A stretch of DNA of 64,000 bases from Micromonospora sp. WMMD1155 (GTDB taxonomy: Bacteria; Actinomycetota; Actinomycetes; Mycobacteriales; Micromonosporaceae), in NCBI RefSeq assembly GCF_029581275.1, contig NZ_CP120742.1, positions 2,826,501 through 2,890,500 of the forward strand. Direction: 5' to 3'. A program made the translations under genes and the position numbers. Positions within the stretch are counted from its first letter, which is position 1, and each line of letters starts with the position of its first letter. Below, piece by piece: positions 8,586 to 17,297 of this stretch. Under the pieces are notes generated by a model. The model ran no database searches. It was not told the DNA's origin and worked only from the letters and a program-made list of their open reading frames with translations.

Positions 8586-9178
8586 TTGCGATGGAGTCGC
8601 GGATTGGCCGGAAGCAGATCGTCGTCACGCCCTGTCATCGGCAGACCGGACGTGGTGGCGATGAGCACGATCGCCTGCTCTATCGAGGTGCTCTCGGGCA
8701 GGACGAGTTCGCCGGACCAGCCGAGGACGTCGTGTTCGGCGTATACGCCGAGCATGGTGTCGGGGGTGAACTCCTGTGCTTGGGGACGTGTCTGGTGTCG
8801 GCGCAGGGTCTCCGGCCATGACACGTCGAGGTAGACGAACAGTGTTTGCCCGCGGTGCGCGTCACGCAGCTCGGTGAGCATGGTGCGGTACCGGGCGGCG
8901 TGCATGATCCCTTCCAAGATCACGTGGTAGCCGTGGTCGAGGCAGAATCGGACGTTCTGCGCGATGAGCGCGGGTGCCAGGCCGCCTGGTTTGTCGCGTT
9001 CTCTGAGCAGGATCCGGCGGAGGTGGTCTTGCTCGACGAGGGCGCAGCCGCGGCCGTGTCGGCGCCGCAGCGCGCGGGCGATGGTGCTCTTCCCGGCTCC
9101 GGAGTTGCCGCGGATGCAGATGAGGATCGTCTCGGGGCTGCCGGTGTGGGTCAGGTCGTCCATGGCGATGCCCCTCAT
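8582..9178 (-). CDS. P-loop kinase (zeta-toxin/AAA_33-like)
   Basis: A 198-aa small kinase. The Walker A motif is IRGNSGAGKSTIARAL at residues 21-36, followed by CALVEQDHLRRILL, where the acidic residue may act in phosphoryl transfer. LFVYLDVSWPETLRRH resembles the lid region of polynucleotide/zeta-type kinases. No adjacent antitoxin-like gene is present. ATG 9178 overlaps the ABC transporter stop by four bases, so I prefer it over the internal ATG five codons later. Its place between a transporter and an APH-like kinase suggests small-molecule phosphorylation. Confidence 0.75.
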   Translation of the reverse strand: MRGIAMDDLTHTGSPETILICIRGNSGAGKSTIARALRRRHGRGCALVEQDHLRRILLRERDKPGGLAPALIAQNVRFCLDHGYHVILEGIMHAARYRTMLTELRDAHRGQTLFVYLDVSWPETLRRHQTRPQAQEFTPDTMLGVYAEHDVLGWSGELVLPESTSIEQAIVLIATTSGLPMTGRDDDLLPANPRLHRK

Positions 9179-11181
9179 CGCGAGACAGGCTGGTGCTGGT
9201 GCGGAGGCCGACCCTGCGCGTGGGCATCGGCGACCTCGTCCAGGCAGTCGATCCCGCTTCCGTAGCCGGCTGCTTGGAGGGTGAACAACTCGGCGTACCG
9301 CCCGTCAGCACTCATGAGCTGGTCGTGGGTGCCGGTCTCGACGAGGCGGCCGTGGTGCAGGACGTGGATGCGGTCGGCGTGCCGGACATTGGCCAGCCGA
9401 TGGGTGATCAGGATGGTGATGCCGGTGCCCTGCCGGTCGCGGATGGCCTGGAAGAGAGCGTCCTCGGCGCGGGGGTCGAGGGCGGAGGACGGCTCGTCCA
9501 TGATCAGCACGTCGGCGTCGCGGAGGAACCCGCGGGCGGCGGTGATGCGCTGCCACTGACCGCCGGAGAGGTCCTGGCCGCCGGCGAAGGTGCGGTCGAG
9601 CAGCGTCTCGTACCCGTGGGGCAGGTCGGTGATCATGTCGTGGGCGACCGCGCGGGTTGCGGCGGCCTCGATCCGGTCCTGCTCCGTCGTGGTGCTGATG
9701 TCGCCGATGGCGATGTTGGTGGCGGCGGTGAACGGCCACTTGTGGTACTCCTGCGTGACGACGCCGATCCGGGCCCGTAGCGCGTCGGTGCCCCATTCGT
9801 CGCGGGGCCGTCCGTTGTAGCGGATGGTGCCGTTGGTGGGGGTGCGGAGGGTGGCGATCATGGTGGCGAGGGTGGACTTGCCGGAGCCGTTCTCCCCGAC
9901 GAACGCCACGGTCTGCCCGGCGGAGATGGTGAGGGTGACCCGGTCGACGGCCGGGTTGTCGCGGTCGGGGTAGCGCAGGCTCACCGCGTCGACGGCGATC
10001 TCCCGCAGGCGCTCCGGTGCCTGCGCATCGGCGGCCCGGTCGGTGGGCGGCGGCAGGTAGTCGGCGGCCCGGGTCATGAAGCCGGTGTAGTCGCGGAAGT
10101 GCTGCCCCTCGGTGTAGACGCGGTCCACCTGGAACGTCACCACGGCCAGCGAGCGTTGCGCGGACTGCACGGCGATCACGCAGGTCGCGGCGGCGGCGAG
10201 GGGGATCTGGCCGTCGACGAGCAGCAGGCCGAGCAGGACGTAGACCACGGCGGTGGCGATCCCGCCGATCATCGCGCCGACGGTGGTGGTCGTGGTGACC
10301 CGGCGGGCCAGGGCGAGTTGGATCCGGGTCTCGACGTCCATGACCCGGTCGTACTGGTCGAGCAGGAAGTCACGCAGCCCGTAGGAGCGCAGTTCGGGGG
10401 CGGAGTCGCGCTCGGCCATCAACCGGTGCAGCAGCCACAGCCGGCGGCGGCGCACCGACCCGGCGGCGTACGTCTGGTAGCGCAGGTGCCCGGCCCGCAG
10501 CGCCGCCCAGCCGTTGGGCACGGTCGCCACCAGCAGGGCGAGCAGCAGCAGTGGGTGGACCACGACCACGGCGACCGCGACCGCGATCACGCCGGCCAGG
10601 CCGGCGAGCAGGTTCATCGACGCCTGGACCAGGGCGGTGGTGGAGTTCGCGCCGCGGGAGGCGCGTTCCATGTCGTCGGCGAACGCGTCGGCGTCGAACG
10701 CCTCCAGCCATACGGCGGTGGTCACCTCGAACAGGCCCCGTTCGACCTCCCGGTCGACCTTCGGCGTGAGGCCGTTCTGCGCGTAACCCATAGCGGTGGC
10801 CATGCCGGCGCGCAGCGCGGTAGCCGCCGCAAGCGCGGCCAGGGCGGGCAGCGCGGCGGTCACCTTGTCGGCGGTCGGTCCACCGGCGAACAGCTCCACC
10901 AGTACCCGCTGTGCGGCGAGGAGCCCGAACGCGGACATCACTCCCGCGATCACCGTCGTCGCTGCTACTACCAGTGTCCGTATCCGGTCGGCGCGCCAAC
11001 TCACCGCCAGCGCGGCCCAGACCAGGCGGGGCAGTTCGGAGAAGACGGCGAACAGGCCGGCCTGCGCTCGCGCCCGGACACCGGTCTCCCACCACACCTC
11101 CCGCAGCTCCGGCAGCACCGAATCCCGCTGCGTTGGTGCGGGACGGGCAGGCGGGCGGTCGGGGTGGTCGGTTTTCGGCAT
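9175..11181 (-). CDS. ABC transporter, fused permease and ATP-binding protein
   Basis: A 668-aa half-transporter. An N-terminal membrane domain has about six hydrophobic segments (residues 60-350). The nucleotide-binding domain carries Walker A GENGSGKST, a Q-loop in VVTQEYHKWPF, signature LSGGQWQ and Walker B DVLIMDEPSSALDP, then an H-loop in ITHRL. The domain order is that of an exporter. The ATG at 11181 has GGGAGG eight bases upstream, while the frame extension further upstream lacks conserved sequence. It heads the operon with the P-loop kinase, APH-like kinase and MFS. Confidence 0.9.
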   Translation of the reverse strand: MPKTDHPDRPPARPAPTQRDSVLPELREVWWETGVRARAQAGLFAVFSELPRLVWAALAVSWRADRIRTLVVAATTVIAGVMSAFGLLAAQRVLVELFAGGPTADKVTAALPALAALAAATALRAGMATAMGYAQNGLTPKVDREVERGLFEVTTAVWLEAFDADAFADDMERASRGANSTTALVQASMNLLAGLAGVIAVAVAVVVVHPLLLLALLVATVPNGWAALRAGHLRYQTYAAGSVRRRRLWLLHRLMAERDSAPELRSYGLRDFLLDQYDRVMDVETRIQLALARRVTTTTTVGAMIGGIATAVVYVLLGLLLVDGQIPLAAAATCVIAVQSAQRSLAVVTFQVDRVYTEGQHFRDYTGFMTRAADYLPPPTDRAADAQAPERLREIAVDAVSLRYPDRDNPAVDRVTLTISAGQTVAFVGENGSGKSTLATMIATLRTPTNGTIRYNGRPRDEWGTDALRARIGVVTQEYHKWPFTAATNIAIGDISTTTEQDRIEAAATRAVAHDMITDLPHGYETLLDRTFAGGQDLSGGQWQRITAARGFLRDADVLIMDEPSSALDPRAEDALFQAIRDRQGTGITILITHRLANVRHADRIHVLHHGRLVETGTHDQLMSADGRYAELFTLQAAGYGSGIDCLDEVADAHAQGRPPHQHQPVSR

Positions 11182-11296
11182 GGCGGTACCTCCCGAAGGT
11201 GAGCACGGTAAGCGGTGGTGGTGTCTCGATGCGAACGGTGGCAGCGGCGGTGTCCCGTCGGCGATCCCGGCTGGCTTCCGAGCGGCGGATCTCTGG

Positions 11297-11779
11297 TCAG
11301 GTGACTCGGACGCCGTCTTCGAGGTAGTAGCTGCGCCCGTCCGCACGGGCGTTGAGGGCCTCGGTGATCCGGCGGGTCAGCAACGGCGGTAGCCGCTGGG
11401 CGGCCTTTGGCGGGTCGCAGAAGGCCCAGCCCTTCAACTCGCCGGGCGGCACCACGATCCGTTCGTGCACGTGGGGCTCGAGGGTGCCGCCGTCGTAGAC
11501 GGCCATGATGCCCTCGGTGCGCCCGGCACGCGCCGGCACCCAGTCCACGACGAGTAACCGACCGGGTGCCAGGTCAAGGCCGAGTTCCTCCCGGCACTCC
11601 CGGATCGCGGCCTGGTAGGGCGACTCGTCAGCCTCGACACACCCGCCGGGAATCTCCCAGCCGGCCTTGTAGGCCGGCTCGACCAGCAGAACCCGGTCGT
11701 CTGGGTCGGTGATCAGCAGCCCGGCGGCCATCCGCTTGCGGGGCAGGCCAGCGGTGATGTCGCGGCGTTCGGAGGGCAT
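11297..11779 (-). CDS. Nudix hydrolase
   Basis: A 160-aa protein with Nudix box GGCVEADESPYQAAIREC followed by REELGLDL, the catalytic core intact. The domain starts around residue 17 (MAAGLLITDPDDRVLLVEP). ATG 11779 is chosen because the 25 residues upstream lack fold homology and run into the regulator promoter. It is divergent from the XRE-TPR gene at 12036, across an intergenic region carrying phased CCGACA repeats. The substrate is unknown. Confidence 0.87.
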   Translation of the reverse strand: MPSERRDITAGLPRKRMAAGLLITDPDDRVLLVEPAYKAGWEIPGGCVEADESPYQAAIRECREELGLDLAPGRLLVVDWVPARAGRTEGIMAVYDGGTLEPHVHERIVVPPGELKGWAFCDPPKAAQRLPPLLTRRITEALNARADGRSYYLEDGVRVT

Positions 11780-11828
11780 GCAGGGACCGTAGGACGCTGG
11801 CCGGTCGACACGCCCGCAGCGCCGTGCG

Positions 11829-11875
11829 CCGACATTGTCGGCAGATGCCGACACAACTCCGACACCATCCCGACC
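11829..11875. promoter_or_regulatory. Phased CCGACA repeats and CCGACA/TGTCGG palindrome
   Basis: Between divergent Nudix and regulator genes lie CCGACA-T-TGTCGG (11829-11841, a palindrome), then CCGACA at 11848, CCGACA at 11859 and CCGACC at 11870, each exactly 11 bp apart, one helical turn. The same spacing recurs at 33.19, 40.51 and 40.64 kb. Likely operator sites; the regulator is not identified. Confidence 0.55.
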
Positions 11876-12035
11876 ATGTCCGCGTCGCAGCCCAGCCTCG
11901 TTGATGCCAGCACCGTGACCTGGGTTTTCATGACCCGGCGGTAGCCACAGCGGGGAGTTCGCAGGGGCCAGGAAGTGTCACCGGGAGCAGCTACGGTGTC
12001 GGCTCATCGTGACTACGGCGACCGGGGGTGGAGCG

Positions 12036-13346
12036 ATGGTCGACCACGACGAGATCGCCGCCGCTCGTCGCGCGCTCGGTCGCCATCTGGCCCGCCTGCG
12101 GAAGGACGCCCGCCACACTCAGCACGGGTTGGCCCGGCTCGTGCAGTACGGGCGCAGTTCGGTGGCGAACACCGAAACCGGACGGCAACATCCCGAACGA
12201 TCCTTCTGGCACCGCTGCGACGCGGTGCTGCGCACCGGTGGCGTGCTGACCGCGGAATTCGACCGCATCGCCGATCTGGACCACCAACACCGCCACCGTC
12301 CGGCGCCCCCATCCGCTGAACCCGGCCCTGCTGTCGACGCGGAAGCCGTGTGGTGGGAGCACGAGCGGCGCATCACCGCCCGCCGGTCCGCGCTGACCGT
12401 GACGGCCGATGACGACGCACGGCTGGCGCACCTGGAGCGCGAAGTGCAGCAGGCGATCGGTGACAACGAGCGGCTCCCGCCGGCCACGCTCGTGGCCAGG
12501 CTGCGTCCCCTGCGGGTCAGCGTCGACCAACTGATGGCCGCCCGGCAGCACCCGCCGCAACGCGCCCGGCTCTACACCGCCGCCGCCCACTTGTCCGGGC
12601 TCCTCGCCGCCCTCGCCCTGGACCTGCGAGCCTTCCCAGTCGCCCACGCCTACGCCGCCGAAGCCTTCGACCTCGCCCACGCCGCTGTGCAACCCGACAC
12701 GCAGGCCTGGGCCCGCGCCACCCAAAGCCTGGTCGCCTACTACACCGGCAAGCACCGCGACGCACTCGCCTACGCCGAAGACGGCCTCCACCACGTCGGC
12801 GCCGGCCCGCACCGCATTCGCCTCACGATCAACGGGCAAGCACGAGCGCTCGCCCACCTCGGCGACCGCCGGGGCGTCCACCAAGCCGTGGACCATGCGT
12901 TCGCGCTTCTGCCCGAACACAGGACGGACGGGCAGGTCAGTACCAGCCTCACCCTCGGCCCGTACTGCCCGACCCGGGCCGCCGCCAACGCGGCGACGGC
13001 CTACCTAGTCCTCGGCGACACCACCGGCGTCCTCGACCATCTCACCGCCGCTGTAGCGGCATTCGACGCGGCGCAGCTACGCGGACCGCAGGCGCTCAGC
13101 CGCCTCGATCTGGCCACGGCCCACGCGCGGGCGGGCGACCTCGACCACGCCGCTGGGCTGGCGCTGGAAGCACTCAGCCTCACTGCCGACTACCGCTTCG
13201 AATCGGTCTACCAACGCGCTCGTCAATTCCTCGCCGCCGCCCACCCCTTCGGCCGTCACTCGCGACTACAGGACGTCGCGGACCTGTTCACCGAATTGAC
13301 GCATCCCGGCAGCCCGCCACCACCGGGCCTACGATCGCCGACATGA
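12036..13346 (+). CDS. XRE-family regulator with TPR-like C-terminus
   Basis: A 436-aa relative of the 3924-5303 regulator. The HTH spans residues 5-65 (RRALGRHLARLRKDARHTQHGL, then GRSSVANTETGRQHPERS), followed by a long alanine/histidine-rich helical region resembling TPRs (HAYAAEAFDLAHAAV, LAYAEDGLHHV). ATG 12036 has GGTGGAG upstream; an in-frame GTG at 12009 is an alternative. It heads a three-gene run with a 2H phosphoesterase and a Nudix hydrolase, and may autoregulate through the CCGACA repeats upstream (inference). Confidence 0.85.
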   Translation: MVDHDEIAAARRALGRHLARLRKDARHTQHGLARLVQYGRSSVANTETGRQHPERSFWHRCDAVLRTGGVLTAEFDRIADLDHQHRHRPAPPSAEPGPAVDAEAVWWEHERRITARRSALTVTADDDARLAHLEREVQQAIGDNERLPPATLVARLRPLRVSVDQLMAARQHPPQRARLYTAAAHLSGLLAALALDLRAFPVAHAYAAEAFDLAHAAVQPDTQAWARATQSLVAYYTGKHRDALAYAEDGLHHVGAGPHRIRLTINGQARALAHLGDRRGVHQAVDHAFALLPEHRTDGQVSTSLTLGPYCPTRAAANAATAYLVLGDTTGVLDHLTAAVAAFDAAQLRGPQALSRLDLATAHARAGDLDHAAGLALEALSLTADYRFESVYQRARQFLAAAHPFGRHSRLQDVADLFTELTHPGSPPPPGLRSPT

Positions 13347-14053
13347 GCAGCCGGGAATTGGCCAGCTTGCGGCAGCGGTGGACCACCTACCAGAACCTGG
13401 CCGCACTCACCGAGCACTGGTACTGGCGTCCCGGCTGGCGCGCCGGCCGCCATTTCTACACCTGGCACCTCACCTTCCAGGAACAGCCCGACCTCCACCG
13501 CCTCGTCACCGACCTTCACCACCATCTCCAGCTTCCTGGACTGGACCTGGTGCCGATCGACGGCCTGCACCTGACCATGCAGGGCGTCGGCTTCACCGAC
13601 GAGACGTCCGACAGCGACATCGAAGCGATCATCACCGAGGCGCGGCAACGCTGCTCCGGTCTGCCGCCGCTGGACCTGTCTCTCGGCCCCGTCGACCCCG
13701 ACGCCGAAGGAATCGGTCTGCTCGTCCAGCCCTGGAGCGCGATCGAAGGGCTCCGCAGCGAGATCAGGGCCGCGATCGCCGCCGTGCGACCGACCGTCCC
13801 CGAACCAGCCGACGGGTTTCGGCCCCACGTCACGATCGCCTACAGCGGGGCACCTGCACTCACAGCCCCCATCCGCGCCCGGCTGGCCGAGTTGCGGGAC
13901 ATGCCCGCCGTGACAGCGACGATCAGCGAGGTGTCACTGATCGCCCTCCACCGGGAGCACCACACCTACCGATGGTCGACACGGGCAACCGCGCCCCTGA
14001 ACGGGCAGGGCCCCCAACGCGCTGAAGCGGAGGCAGGTCGTGGCGATCAGTGA
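13343..14053 (+). CDS. 2H phosphoesterase (2'-5' RNA ligase/LigT-like)
   Basis: A 236-aa protein with the two HxTx motifs of the 2H family: LHLTMQGVG near residue 76 and RPHVTIAYS near residue 160, spaced as in LigT/ThpR proteins. Members cleave or form 2',5' or 2',3'-cyclic phosphodiester bonds in RNA or nucleotides. The ATG overlaps the regulator stop by four bases, yet TACGAT at 13330-13335 lies seven bases upstream, so an internal leaderless promoter is also possible. The following Nudix gene overlaps it by 14 bases, so a joint nucleotide-processing role is plausible. Confidence 0.85.
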   Translation: MSSRELASLRQRWTTYQNLAALTEHWYWRPGWRAGRHFYTWHLTFQEQPDLHRLVTDLHHHLQLPGLDLVPIDGLHLTMQGVGFTDETSDSDIEAIITEARQRCSGLPPLDLSLGPVDPDAEGIGLLVQPWSAIEGLRSEIRAAIAAVRPTVPEPADGFRPHVTIAYSGAPALTAPIRARLAELRDMPAVTATISEVSLIALHREHHTYRWSTRATAPLNGQGPQRAEAEAGRGDQ

Positions 14054-14591
14054 CTCGGACATCTCAAGGGTTCTCTTGGCCTACCTCGAGTGCTATCCGG
14101 ACGACGCCGTGCCGCTGTCTGGGCCAGTGAAACTGCTGGCTGAGGGAGAGGGATTCGCTTCCCGCCGCAACTTCCCGATGCATGTGACCGTCAGCGCTCT
14201 CCTGGTCCGCCGCGGCGCCGAGGTACTGCTTGTTGATCACCTCGCCTACGGGATCCTCCTCCAGCCCGGAGGACACCTGGAGCCGACCGACTCCACGTTG
14301 ATCAGCGCGGCGGTACGGGAGCTCGTAGAGGAAACCGGTGTTGATCCCCGCGAACTCGTCTCTGCGTCGCAGGCACCGGTCTACGTCGAGTACGGCAGAG
14401 TTCCGGCGCGGCCGACGAAGGACGAGCCGGAACACTTCCATCTCGACTTCGGCTACTCGTTCCTGACGACGCAGGCGGACGTGGGGCGTATCCAAGAATC
14501 GGAGGTGCGCGGTGCGACGTGGTATCCCCTGTCCGTGGCTGAGCGGCTTGTCGGCTCTCGCATCGCGCGGGCGATGACCGCATTGACATGA
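14040..14591 (+). CDS. Nudix hydrolase
   Basis: A 183-aa Nudix protein. The box begins at the PGGHLEP region and ends in REL-VEETG near residues 98-107; the first half departs slightly from consensus (GGHLEPTDSTLISAAV-REL). About 45 residues precede the Nudix core, longer than minimal members. The GTG start has GGAGG seven bases upstream and overlaps the 2H gene. A strong hairpin starts at its stop codon. The substrate is unknown. Confidence 0.85.
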   Translation: MAISDSDISRVLLAYLECYPDDAVPLSGPVKLLAEGEGFASRRNFPMHVTVSALLVRRGAEVLLVDHLAYGILLQPGGHLEPTDSTLISAAVRELVEETGVDPRELVSASQAPVYVEYGRVPARPTKDEPEHFHLDFGYSFLTTQADVGRIQESEVRGATWYPLSVAERLVGSRIARAMTALT

Positions 14592-14622
14592 AACGGATGA
14601 CGGCCCAGCGGCCGTCACGTTT
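14591..14622. terminator. Hairpin terminator between convergent genes
   Basis: TGACGGCC (14598-14605) and GGCCGTCA (14610-14617) form a perfect 8-bp stem with loop CAGC, flanked by AAACG and CGTTT that extend the pairing. It begins at the stop of the plus-strand Nudix gene and could serve both convergent transcripts. Confidence 0.7.
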
Positions 14623-14719
14623 ACTCATCGTCGCTCATGCTGAGCCGGCGGTTGCCCGACCGCGACAGGCAGACCGCCGGCAGAGCCGCACTCCGTCAAC
14701 TTTGCCAAGGCCAGGACAT

Positions 14720-16111
14720 TCAGCTCTGGGAGCGCGGCGGGATGGCGGGTGCGGTCATGGTCAGGTATCGGTAGCCGATCTCGGTAAGCCTGTCGGCGTC
14801 GAGGCAGTGTCGCCCGTCGAGGACGAGCGGTGAGCGCATGGTGGGGGCGAACTTGGCCCAGTCGAGGTCGCGGTAGTGCGACCACTCGGTGGCGACCACG
14901 ATGGCGTCGGCGTCGTCGAACACGTCTTCGACGCGGTCGGCGAGGTGCTCGGCCAGGGTGGGCTGTTCGCGGCGGAAGCGATCGGCGGCGACGGGGTCGT
15001 GCAGGGTGATCCGGGCACCGCGTTCGAGGAGCAGGTTCGCGATGTCGATGGCTGGTGAGTCGCGCAGGTCGTCGGTGTCCGGCTTGAACGCGAGGCCGAG
15101 GATGCCGATCTTGCGGCCCTTGATGATGTGGAGTTCGTCGAGGAGCCGGTCGACGACCTTGGTGCGTTGGCGGTGGTTGACGTCGCGGGCGGCGGTGACG
15201 ATCGGCATGGCGAGGTGGTACTCGCTGGCGGTGGCGATGAGCGCTGCGGTGTCCTTGCCGAAGCAGGATCCGCCCCAGCCGATGCCGGGGTTCAGGAAGC
15301 GGGGGCCGATGCGGGCGTCGAGGCCGGTGCCGCGGGCGACTTCGCGGACGTCGGCGCCGACCTTGCCGGCGATCGCGGCGATCTCGTTGATATAGCTGAT
15401 CTTGAGGGCGAGGAAGGCGTTGGCTGCGTACTTGATCAGCTCGGCCGAGGCCAGGTCGGTGGAGACCAGCGGCACGGCGCTCATGCCGGCGGGGCGGGGC
15501 AGCACGGTTGGCGGGGTGAAGGACTGGTTGAGAATGGGTCGGTAGAGCTGGTTGAGGAGGTCCAGGCTCTTCTGGTTGTCGGAGCCGATGACGATGCGGT
15601 CCGGGTACAGGGTGTCGGCGAGCGCGGTGCCCTCGCGGAGGAACTCGGGGTTCGAGGCGACGGCGAATCGACCGTCGGGGCGGTGGCCGTGGTGGCGTTC
15701 GTAGGCTTCGCGCAGGATCGCGTCGACCCAGTTGCCGGAGCCGATCGGGACGGTGCTCTTGTTGACCACGACGGTGAAGTCGCCACGCAGGTGTTGGGCG
15801 ACGCTCTCGGCGGCGGATCGCAGGTACTGCAGGTCGGGGTTGCCGTTGTCGAGTTGCGGGGTCTGCACGGCGATGAACACGACGTCGGCGTCGGGTACGC
15901 CGACGGCGTATTCGGTGGTGAAGGTCAGGTGGGAGGACGCCTGCTCGAGGAGCGCTTCCAGATGTGGCTCGTAGATCGGGCAGTGGCCACCACGAAGAGT
16001 GTCGATCTTCTGCTTGTCGAGGTCGATGCAGGTGGTGTCGTGGCCCAGGAAGGCCAGGCTGACGCTGGTGGTGAGACCGACGTATCCGGTGCCGACAACA
16101 CAGACCTTCAT
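14720..16111 (-). CDS. UDP-glucose/GDP-mannose dehydrogenase family protein
   Basis: A 463-aa NAD-dependent nucleotide-sugar 6-dehydrogenase. N-terminal NAD motif MKVCVVGTGYVGLTTSVSLA, a central helix with the RIGPRFLNPGIGWGG region and catalytic Cys in GGSCFGKD, and C-terminal KIGILGLAFKPDTDDLRDSP are all intact. It oxidises a UDP- or GDP-hexose to the uronic acid. ATG 16111 follows GAGGA by nine bases. It lies alone on the minus strand. A nearby GT4 gene could use its product, though a WYL regulator and Nudix gene intervene. Confidence 0.93.
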   Translation of the reverse strand: MKVCVVGTGYVGLTTSVSLAFLGHDTTCIDLDKQKIDTLRGGHCPIYEPHLEALLEQASSHLTFTTEYAVGVPDADVVFIAVQTPQLDNGNPDLQYLRSAAESVAQHLRGDFTVVVNKSTVPIGSGNWVDAILREAYERHHGHRPDGRFAVASNPEFLREGTALADTLYPDRIVIGSDNQKSLDLLNQLYRPILNQSFTPPTVLPRPAGMSAVPLVSTDLASAELIKYAANAFLALKISYINEIAAIAGKVGADVREVARGTGLDARIGPRFLNPGIGWGGSCFGKDTAALIATASEYHLAMPIVTAARDVNHRQRTKVVDRLLDELHIIKGRKIGILGLAFKPDTDDLRDSPAIDIANLLLERGARITLHDPVAADRFRREQPTLAEHLADRVEDVFDDADAIVVATEWSHYRDLDWAKFAPTMRSPLVLDGRHCLDADRLTEIGYRYLTMTAPAIPPRSQS

Positions 16112-16591
16112 CGCGTGTGTCCTCTTCCCGCCAGCGAAGGCGATGTGTCGTGATTCGGGTTCGAGGCGTCAGCAGTAGCACTGTCCAAGTGTCCAGGCGC
16201 GCGCCACCAGTGCGGTGCGATCCGGCCCCGGCGTGAGGACCAACGGCCCGCGTGTTGTACGCCGGAATGATATCTATCAACGGCAAGCGGTGGGTTGTGC
16301 AAGTGGGCAATTAACAGATGGTGTGCGGCTTGCGCGGCGGTGCCGGCGTGGCACGGTGACCGCTGTGATCGGCCCGTCCGATCAATGCCCGGAGGTGGTG
16401 GAGCAGGTCGACGTCTGCGATGAGCGGCAGCGCCTGGGATGTATCAGTAGTGATCGCCATCCTGCACGGCCCGCTGGGTGTCGTGGAGTTCGGGTAGTCG
16501 ACCGGCGCGTTAGGGTGCCAGGGCGCCCTCGCCCGCTTCTGACCGATGTTGCGAGGTACGGGCTCTGGAGACTCCCCGGGGAGAGGTGATT
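16112..16591. other. 480-base divergent intergenic region
   Basis: It lies between the UDP-sugar dehydrogenase and the Nudix gene. An A/T-rich patch (16258-16282, GTTGTACGCC then GATATCTATC) is a candidate promoter. Apart from one possible 49-codon minus-strand frame at its left end I see no coding signal. Confidence 0.4.
16311..16460 (-). CDS. Possible 49-aa small protein (uncertain)
   Basis: The frame encodes MAITTDTSQALPLIADVDLL then HHLRALIGRADHSGHR. It has an ordinary amino-acid mix and fairly high GC at third positions, unlike the arginine-rich shadow frames around it. There is no clear ribosome site and I recognise no family. It may equally be chance. Confidence 0.2.
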   Translation of the reverse strand: MAITTDTSQALPLIADVDLLHHLRALIGRADHSGHRATPAPPRKPHTIC

Positions 16592-17077
16592 GTGACTGCA
16601 AAGCCGACCATTGCCGCGCTGGCGGTTGTCCCCACCGCGTCGGGTGAAGTGGTGTTCGTGCGGCAGCAGCGTGGCCCGTACGCGGGGTGGCTGCTGTTGC
16701 CGGGCGGCAAAGTGGAGTTCGGGGAGTCGGCCCACGATGCGGCCCGCCGGGAGACGGTGGAGGAGTCCGGCTTCGAGGTCGGCGAGCTGACGCCGACCGG
16801 GGTGTACGAGATTCGCGCCGAGGACGGGTCCTACCACTTCGTGATGTTCGCATTCCGTGCCGGGACCGCGACGCGGCTAACCGCCGGTGGGCATCATGTG
16901 GACGGGGTGTTGCAGGCATCGGTGGATGAGGTGCAGCCGCACCCGACGGTGATGCAAATCCTCAACGACGCCGGCGTCGCCAGCTACCCGGCCCAGGACA
17001 TCGAGCAAGGCCTGCGTCGGGACGGGATTCTGATGCGTGGGCATCGGACAGCAACCGCGGCTGCTCTGGCCTTTTAG
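16592..17077 (+). CDS. Nudix hydrolase
   Basis: A 161-aa Nudix protein with box GGKVEFGESAHDAARRETVEESGFEV; the core RRETVEES has T-V where the consensus has E-V, so the catalytic pattern RExVEE is kept. GTG 16592 is preferred over GTG 16586 because GGGGAGAGG then lies at proper spacing. The C-terminal 40 residues (YPAQDIEQGLRRDGILMRGH) lie beyond the fold. It converges with the WYL regulator; the 220 bases between them show no gene. Confidence 0.83.
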   Translation: MTAKPTIAALAVVPTASGEVVFVRQQRGPYAGWLLLPGGKVEFGESAHDAARRETVEESGFEVGELTPTGVYEIRAEDGSYHFVMFAFRAGTATRLTAGGHHVDGVLQASVDEVQPHPTVMQILNDAGVASYPAQDIEQGLRRDGILMRGHRTATAAALAF

Positions 17078-17297
17078 GGGTTGACTGGCCGTCCCGCCGG
17101 ATCCTGGTCCCTCTGGACTCCACCGTCGAGGATTCCGTTGTCGGCCACCCCGCAGCACATCCGCCGGCGCGTGCCGTACCGCTCGGTAATCGTGGGTGAC
17201 GAGCCGTTCAGTAAGCCGGCATGTCGTTGGCGCTGTGCCAGAAAGCGAACGAGGGAGAGGATCGCAGGAGAAGGTCCGGGCTCGGTGTCACGGTGAG

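Noticed and set aside
14625..16310. Long open frame antisense-like to the UDP-sugar dehydrogenase
   Set aside because: It is an arginine-rich shadow of the clear dehydrogenase frame.
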